A stretch of 9,542 nucleotides of DNA from Oscillospiraceae bacterium (GTDB lineage Bacteria; Bacillota; Clostridia; Oscillospirales; Ruminococcaceae). The notes below the pieces were generated by a model. That model saw only the letters and a program-made list of their open reading frames with translations. It made no database searches and was not told the origin of the DNA. The stretch spans positions 1 to 9,542 of the forward strand of contig JAAVIG010000193.1 in assembly GCA_014796735.1 (NCBI GenBank), in the 5' to 3' direction. Below, piece by piece: positions 6,207 to 9,542 of this stretch (position 1 is its first letter; every line of letters begins with the position of its first letter). Both the position numbers and the translations under genes were made by a program.

Positions 6207-6221
6207 ATGTAATCGTTTGCA
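6207..6221 (+). promoter_or_regulatory. cre / LacI-family operator over the GH5 start site
   Basis: ATGTAATCGTTTGCA fits the catabolite-responsive-element consensus WTGNAANCGNWNNCA at every defined position. Its last 14 bases also fit the palindromic form TGNAANCGNTTNCA. It covers about -2 to +13, where binding should block transcription. The binder is expected to be CcpA or a dedicated LacI-family sugar regulator; neither gene lies in the window. Confidence 0.75.
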
Positions 6222-6232
6222 TAAAATTTACG

Positions 6233-6238
6233 AAAGGA
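6233..6238 (+). promoter_or_regulatory. Ribosome binding site deciding the GH5 start
   Basis: AAAGGA lies 8 nt before the ATG at 6247 and within or after any upstream in-frame start, such as the TTG at 6217. It fixes translation at 6247. Confidence 0.85.
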
Positions 6239-6246
6239 TATTCCGT

Positions 6247-7434
6247 ATGAAAAAAAGATTTTTATCTCTTGTTTTGGCGGCGGCTTTATGCGTTTCTGCC
6301 GTAACAGGCTGTGACAGCTCGGGGGAAGGCGGTGCCCCGCAGGATGATACAAAAACGCATATAAAGGAAATCGCCGATATTACCGCTATGGAGTTATATG
6401 AAAAAATGACGGTAGGCTGGAATCTGGGAAATTCGCTTGACGCGGTCGGAACCGGACTTGCCAGCGAGGTCGCGTGGGGAAATCCCTATATCGAAAAGGC
6501 GCTTATTGACGCGGTCAAGGAAGCGGGCTTTGACGTTGTTCGCATCCCTGTGACATGGATGGGACATTTTGATGAGGAGACCTATACGATTGACGAGGAA
6601 TGGCTCGCAAGAGTAAAGGAAGTTGTTGATTACGTTCTTGACAACGATATGTACGCAATGATAAATATTCACCATGACGGCAATGATACAAATCAGTCCT
6701 GGCTTACGCCCGCACCGTCGGACGAGGACGGAATGATCGCGAAGTTTGAGGCTCTTTGGAAGCAGATCGCGGAATATTTCAACGTATATGACGAGCATCT
6801 GATGTTTGCGGGAATGAATGAGTTTCATAAGGGCTATTCCAATCCCTCAAGCGAGTATCTGAGGATCACCGACAGAGCCAATCAGTCATTTGTTGACACG
6901 GTTAGAGCAACGGGCGGCAATAACGAAAAGCGTATTCTTATAGTGCAGGCCTACAACACAAACGGCGACGCTTCTTTAAAAATGACTATGCCTACCGATA
7001 CCGTTTCCGACAAGCTTATGATGGAAATACATTTTTACGATCCTTGGAACTTTGCGGGAGAAGGCAAGGGAGACTGGGGTCAGACAGGCACCAATACCGA
7101 CGGTTGGGGTCAGGAGGATTGGGTAAACGACATTTTCGGAAGGGTCAAAGCAAAATTTGTGGATAATAATATTCCCGTTATTATAGGCGAATACGGTGCT
7201 GTCAACAATAAAAACGGAAATGACGATCACCGCAGATACTATGTGGAATATGTTACCAAGGCTGCCAAGGAAAACGGGCTTCTTCCCATTTGGTGGGATA
7301 ACGGCAATGACAGCGGCAGCGGTGAAGCGTTTGCACTGTTTAACAGATATACGTACACAAAGCTGCATGAGGATATTCATGAAGCGATAATGAGGGGAGC
7401 AGGCGGAGAAGATTACACTATTGAGCTGCCTTAA
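6247..7434 (+). CDS. GH5 family endo-beta-glucanase lipoprotein
   Basis: This is a cell-surface glycoside hydrolase of family 5, likely an endo-acting beta-1,4-glucanase or related hemicellulase. From the ATG it has 395 residues. A signal peptide MKKRFLSLVLAAALCVSA ends in the lipobox VTGC with lipidated C22, then a Gly/Asp-rich linker to about 38. The TIM-barrel catalytic domain (about 45-385) shows VGWNLGNSLDA (56-66), VVRIPVTWMGH (97-107), INIHHDG (139-145), the acid/base in GMNEF (E192), HFYDPW (262-267), the nucleophile in IIGEYGA (E315) and PIWWDNG (347-353). The retaining GH5 catalytic pair is complete, but Asn-Glu is followed by Phe where Pro is usual. No carbohydrate-binding module or dockerin is present. 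Subfamily 4 or a neighbour is a guess from the HHDG and NLGNSLDA context. Transcription is probably controlled by the operator at 6207-6221. Confidence 0.93.
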   Translation: MKKRFLSLVLAAALCVSAVTGCDSSGEGGAPQDDTKTHIKEIADITAMELYEKMTVGWNLGNSLDAVGTGLASEVAWGNPYIEKALIDAVKEAGFDVVRIPVTWMGHFDEETYTIDEEWLARVKEVVDYVLDNDMYAMINIHHDGNDTNQSWLTPAPSDEDGMIAKFEALWKQIAEYFNVYDEHLMFAGMNEFHKGYSNPSSEYLRITDRANQSFVDTVRATGGNNEKRILIVQAYNTNGDASLKMTMPTDTVSDKLMMEIHFYDPWNFAGEGKGDWGQTGTNTDGWGQEDWVNDIFGRVKAKFVDNNIPVIIGEYGAVNNKNGNDDHRRYYVEYVTKAAKENGLLPIWWDNGNDSGSGEAFALFNRYTYTKLHEDIHEAIMRGAGGEDYTIELP

Positions 7435-7442
7435 AAGATTAC

Positions 7443-7485
7443 AATAAACAATTGGCTGACGCGCTGCGCCAGCCAATTGTTTATT
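7443..7485. terminator. Bidirectional terminator between GH5 gene and rex
   Basis: AATAAACAATTGGCTG (7443-7458) pairs perfectly over 16 bp with 7470-7485 around an 11-nt loop. The outer part of the stem is AT-rich, giving T-rich ends on both strands (TTTATTTATT on plus, TTTATTGTAATC on minus). It serves both convergent genes. The rex stop codon (7481-7483) and its last Lys codon lie in the right arm. Confidence 0.9.
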
Positions 7486-8119
7486 TATTATTTGTACGGT
7501 ATGTAAGTGTCAGCAGACTGTCGCCCAAATGCACATTTTCTACTATAATGTTCTCGTCCTCATATTCAAGATTCAAGTCATAATGTGAGAAGTTCCAAAA
7601 CGAGCGTACACCAAGTCCCAATAACTTATCGCAAAGCTCCTTTGCGCTTTCTTTGGGTATACATAGGATCGCAATCTGAGGTTTATTGCTTTTGCAAAAG
7701 CTGTCCAAAAGAGAAGTGCTTAAGATTTTCATATCTCCGAGAGCGGTATTGCTCAGATCGGGATTTGAATCAAATACTCCTATAAGCTTACAGCCGCAGT
7801 TTTCAAAATCCAGATGAAGAGCGACCGCCTTGCCTAAATTTCCGGCACCTACAAGAATCGCGTTCAAGCGTTTATCTATGCCGATGATCGCGCCGATCTC
7901 ATCTCTGAGCTCGGACACGTTATATCCGTAGCCCTGCTGTCCAAAGCCGCCGAAGCAGTTTAAATCCTGCCTTATCTGTGACGCGGTAAGCTTCATTCGC
8001 TGTGAAAGCTCGCCCGATGAAATTTTTGTTATACCCTCCTCCTGTAACTCACCTAAAAAACGGTAGTATCTTGGCAAACGGCGAATTACGGAATTGGATA
8101 TTTTTCCGTTTTTTGGCAA
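7481..8119 (-). CDS. rex: Redox-sensing transcriptional repressor Rex
   Basis: Rex binds DNA when NAD+ is high and releases it when NADH rises, controlling fermentation and NADH-reoxidation genes. The protein has 212 residues, the family norm. The N-terminal winged helix (about 1-75) contains the recognition region TASQIRQDLNCFGGFGQQGYGY (45-66), characteristic of Rex. The Rossmann domain has GAGNLG (91-96) for NAD(H), and the strand-end IGVFDSNP is also typical. The C-terminal swapped helix region is present. The start is TTG at 8119, with AAGGTG at 8125-8130 (5-nt spacing). An in-frame stop lies just upstream and no better start is seen. It lies 20 bp after icd on the same strand, so the two are probably cotranscribed. 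No Rex-type operator was recognised in the window. Confidence 0.96.
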   Translation of the reverse strand: MPKNGKISNSVIRRLPRYYRFLGELQEEGITKISSGELSQRMKLTASQIRQDLNCFGGFGQQGYGYNVSELRDEIGAIIGIDKRLNAILVGAGNLGKAVALHLDFENCGCKLIGVFDSNPDLSNTALGDMKILSTSLLDSFCKSNKPQIAILCIPKESAKELCDKLLGLGVRSFWNFSHYDLNLEYEDENIIVENVHLGDSLLTLTYRTNNK

Positions 8120-8139
8120 AATATCACCTTCTTTTCAAA

Positions 8140-9351
8140 TCACAGCAGCTTTTCAAGCCTATCCTTGATTTCCAAAAGGAATTGTTCTGTATTGACCTTT
8201 TTCTTATCGGGAAGAGTTGACAGGGCAATCAAGTCGCCCGTCATAACGCCGTCCTCAATAGTCTGTACAGTGGCTTTTTCCAGCTTTTCAGCAAAGTCGG
8301 ACAGCTCGGGAACATTGTCAAGCTGACCTCTCTTTTTCAGCGCGCCGCTCCACGCAAATATGGTAGCGACGGAGTTGGTGGAGGTTTCCTCGCCATTCAG
8401 GTGCTTATAGTAGTGGCGGGTAACGGTGCCGTGAGCCGCTTCGTACTCGTAAACTCCGTCGGGAGATACCAAAACCGAAGTCATCATACCGAGGCTTCCG
8501 AACGCGGTTGCCACCATATCCGACATAACGTCTCCGTCATAGTTTTTGCACGCCCAGATATATCCGCCCTCGGAGCGTACGACACGCGCGACCGCGTCAT
8601 CGATAAGAGTATAAAAATACTCGATCCCCGCTTCATTGAATTTGTCCTTGTACTCCGAGTCGAAAATTTCCTGGAAAATATCCTTGAAACGGTGGTCGTA
8701 CTTTTTGGAGATAGTGTCCTTAGTGGCAAACCACAGATCCTGTTTGATGTCCAGAGCAAAGTTAAAGCAGGAGCGGGCAAAGCTTCCTATGCTTTCGTCA
8801 AGATTGTGCAAGCCCTGTATAATACCGTCGGAGCCTTTAAAATCATGTATTAGCTCACGGGTCTCATTGCCGTCTTTATCTGTAACGACAAGCTCCGCCT
8901 TGCTGCCCTTCGAAACTCTCATTTCGGTGTTTTTGTAAACATCGCCGTAGGCGTGACGGGCAATAGTGATGGGCTTTTTCCATGTGGGAATAAGAGGGGT
9001 GATTCCTTTTACCGTTATGGGCGCTCTGAAAACCGTACCGTCCAAAATTGCTCTTATGGTGCCGTTAGGGGATTTCCACATTTCCTTAAGATTGTATTCC
9101 GTCATTCTCTGAGCGTTGGGGGTAATGGTGGCGCACTTAACGGCAACGCCGTATTTTTTTGTGGCGTTGGCACTGTCGACGGTAACCTGATCGTCGGTCT
9201 CGTTTCTGTGTACCAAGCCCAGATCGTAATATTCTGTGTTTAAATCAATGTAAGGCGTCAGAAGTATGTCCTTTATCATTTTCCAGATGATTCGGGTCAT
9301 TTCGTCGCCGTCCATCTCAACAAGAGGTGTCGGCATTTTAATTTTTTCCAT
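8140..9351 (-). CDS. icd: NADP-dependent isocitrate dehydrogenase (eukaryote-like type)
   Basis: This cytoplasmic enzyme oxidises isocitrate to 2-oxoglutarate and CO2, making NADPH and the carbon skeleton for glutamate. The 403 residues match the homodimeric subfamily that includes human IDH1 rather than the E. coli Icd type. Visible elements are TKKYGVAVKCATITP (64-78), the isocitrate-binding SPNGTIR (94-100) with R109, and R132 in ARHAYGD (131-137; the equivalent of IDH1 R132). Y139, K211 (in FATKDTI) and the metal ligands D251, D274 and D278 (IDDAVA; NYDGDVMSDMVA) are also seen. AAHGTVTRHY (305-314) carries the Arg-His pair that fits NADP rather than NAD. The active site is complete. The ATG follows GAAAGGA at 9363-9369 (spacing 11). 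The gene is 54 bp downstream of an unidentified gene and 20 bp upstream of rex. No promoter is obvious in the upstream gap, so it may be read from further up. Confidence 0.96.
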   Translation of the reverse strand: MEKIKMPTPLVEMDGDEMTRIIWKMIKDILLTPYIDLNTEYYDLGLVHRNETDDQVTVDSANATKKYGVAVKCATITPNAQRMTEYNLKEMWKSPNGTIRAILDGTVFRAPITVKGITPLIPTWKKPITIARHAYGDVYKNTEMRVSKGSKAELVVTDKDGNETRELIHDFKGSDGIIQGLHNLDESIGSFARSCFNFALDIKQDLWFATKDTISKKYDHRFKDIFQEIFDSEYKDKFNEAGIEYFYTLIDDAVARVVRSEGGYIWACKNYDGDVMSDMVATAFGSLGMMTSVLVSPDGVYEYEAAHGTVTRHYYKHLNGEETSTNSVATIFAWSGALKKRGQLDNVPELSDFAEKLEKATVQTIEDGVMTGDLIALSTLPDKKKVNTEQFLLEIKDRLEKLL

Positions 9352-9405
9352 TGAGTAAGCTGTCCTTTCTTTTTTTGTATGTTTACTTTTTTAGGTAGTT
9401 TTTCG

Positions 9406-9542
9406 TTATTCGTCGCCGTCTATATCGCTGAAATCATTAAATCCGTCAATGGTATACAGCTCCTCAATATCGGGATCGTCGCTTCCGCCGCCAGCGAACA
9501 TTGTTTCAAGCTCGTATTCAAACTTTTTTGAAATTTTGACCA
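9406..9542 (-). CDS. Partial CDS: acidic C-terminus of an unidentified protein
   Basis: An open frame enters at the right edge and ends with TAA at 9406-9408. It shows only the last 44 or so residues, starting VKISKKFEYELETMFAGGGS and ending DFSDIDGDE. It is strongly acidic and Gly/Asp-rich, with no Cys, and looks like a flexible tail. The codons use the same GC-rich third positions as icd, and the frame is followed after 54 bp by icd with no terminator between, so it is probably the first visible gene of the same operon. The family is not recognised; the upstream part of the gene is needed. Confidence 0.6.
   Translation of the reverse strand, partial: VKISKKFEYELETMFAGGGSDDPDIEELYTIDGFNDFSDIDGDE

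Noticed and set aside
6061..6246. Fluoride (crcB) riboswitch upstream of the CLC-F-like gene
   Set aside because: No GATGG-type core with the expected pairing partners was seen on the minus strand, and the predicted leader is only about 32 nt.
6217..6246. Upstream TTG start for the GH5 gene (10 extra residues)
   Set aside because: It lies inside the operator, lacks a ribosome site and would spoil the signal peptide; the ATG at 6247 has AAAGGA 8 nt before it.
8401..8853. 150-codon open frame opposite icd
   Set aside because: Antisense shadow of a highly conserved enzyme; it has no start signals and no domain features.

Overview
The window looks like chromosomal DNA from a low-to-mid GC Gram-positive anaerobe of the class Clostridia, probably Ruminococcaceae or a relative. 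The grounds are AAGGA/GGAGG ribosome sites, TTG starts, sigma-A-type promoters with 17-bp spacers, a clostridial-type Rex repressor, a cdaA-cdaR pair and a lipid-anchored GH5 beta-glucanase. The species assignment is inference. No RNA gene, CRISPR array, insertion sequence or phage gene was seen. Most genes are core metabolism and signalling.

Layout. 1-215: two related long palindromes and a possible promoter. 216-578 (+): small lipoprotein of unknown function. 779-1615 (+): proC, the last step of proline synthesis. It converges on a minus-strand operon, with a shared terminator at 1642-1671. 1677-3917 (-): cdaA then cdaR, the membrane diadenylate cyclase that makes c-di-AMP and its extracellular YbbR-repeat regulator. 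Their promoter region carries three separate dyads. 4123-4623 (-): a SprA-related protein with HExxH and Cys clusters, with its own promoter, strong ribosome site and terminator. 4792-6060 (-): a CLC-family anion transporter whose motifs fit the fluoride-exporting CLC-F branch. It is divergent from 6247-7434 (+), a GH5 lipoprotein glucanase whose start site carries a perfect cre/LacI-type operator. A 16-bp-stem bidirectional terminator (7443-7485) separates it from a minus-strand operon: an unidentified acidic protein (only its C-terminus is in the window), icd (NADP-isocitrate dehydrogenase of the eukaryote-like type) and rex (NADH/NAD+-sensing repressor).

Functional links. CdaA and CdaR form one c-di-AMP module, but glmM, often the third gene, does not follow. 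The icd-rex pair joins 2-oxoglutarate and NADPH supply to redox sensing, and proC also consumes NAD(P)H. The GH5 gene appears to be under carbon-source control. The best leads for something less described are the dyad-rich cdaA control region, the SprA-related zincin-like protein, the CLC-F-like transporter without an adjacent fluoride riboswitch, and the paired palindromes at the left edge. No convincing new multi-gene system was found.
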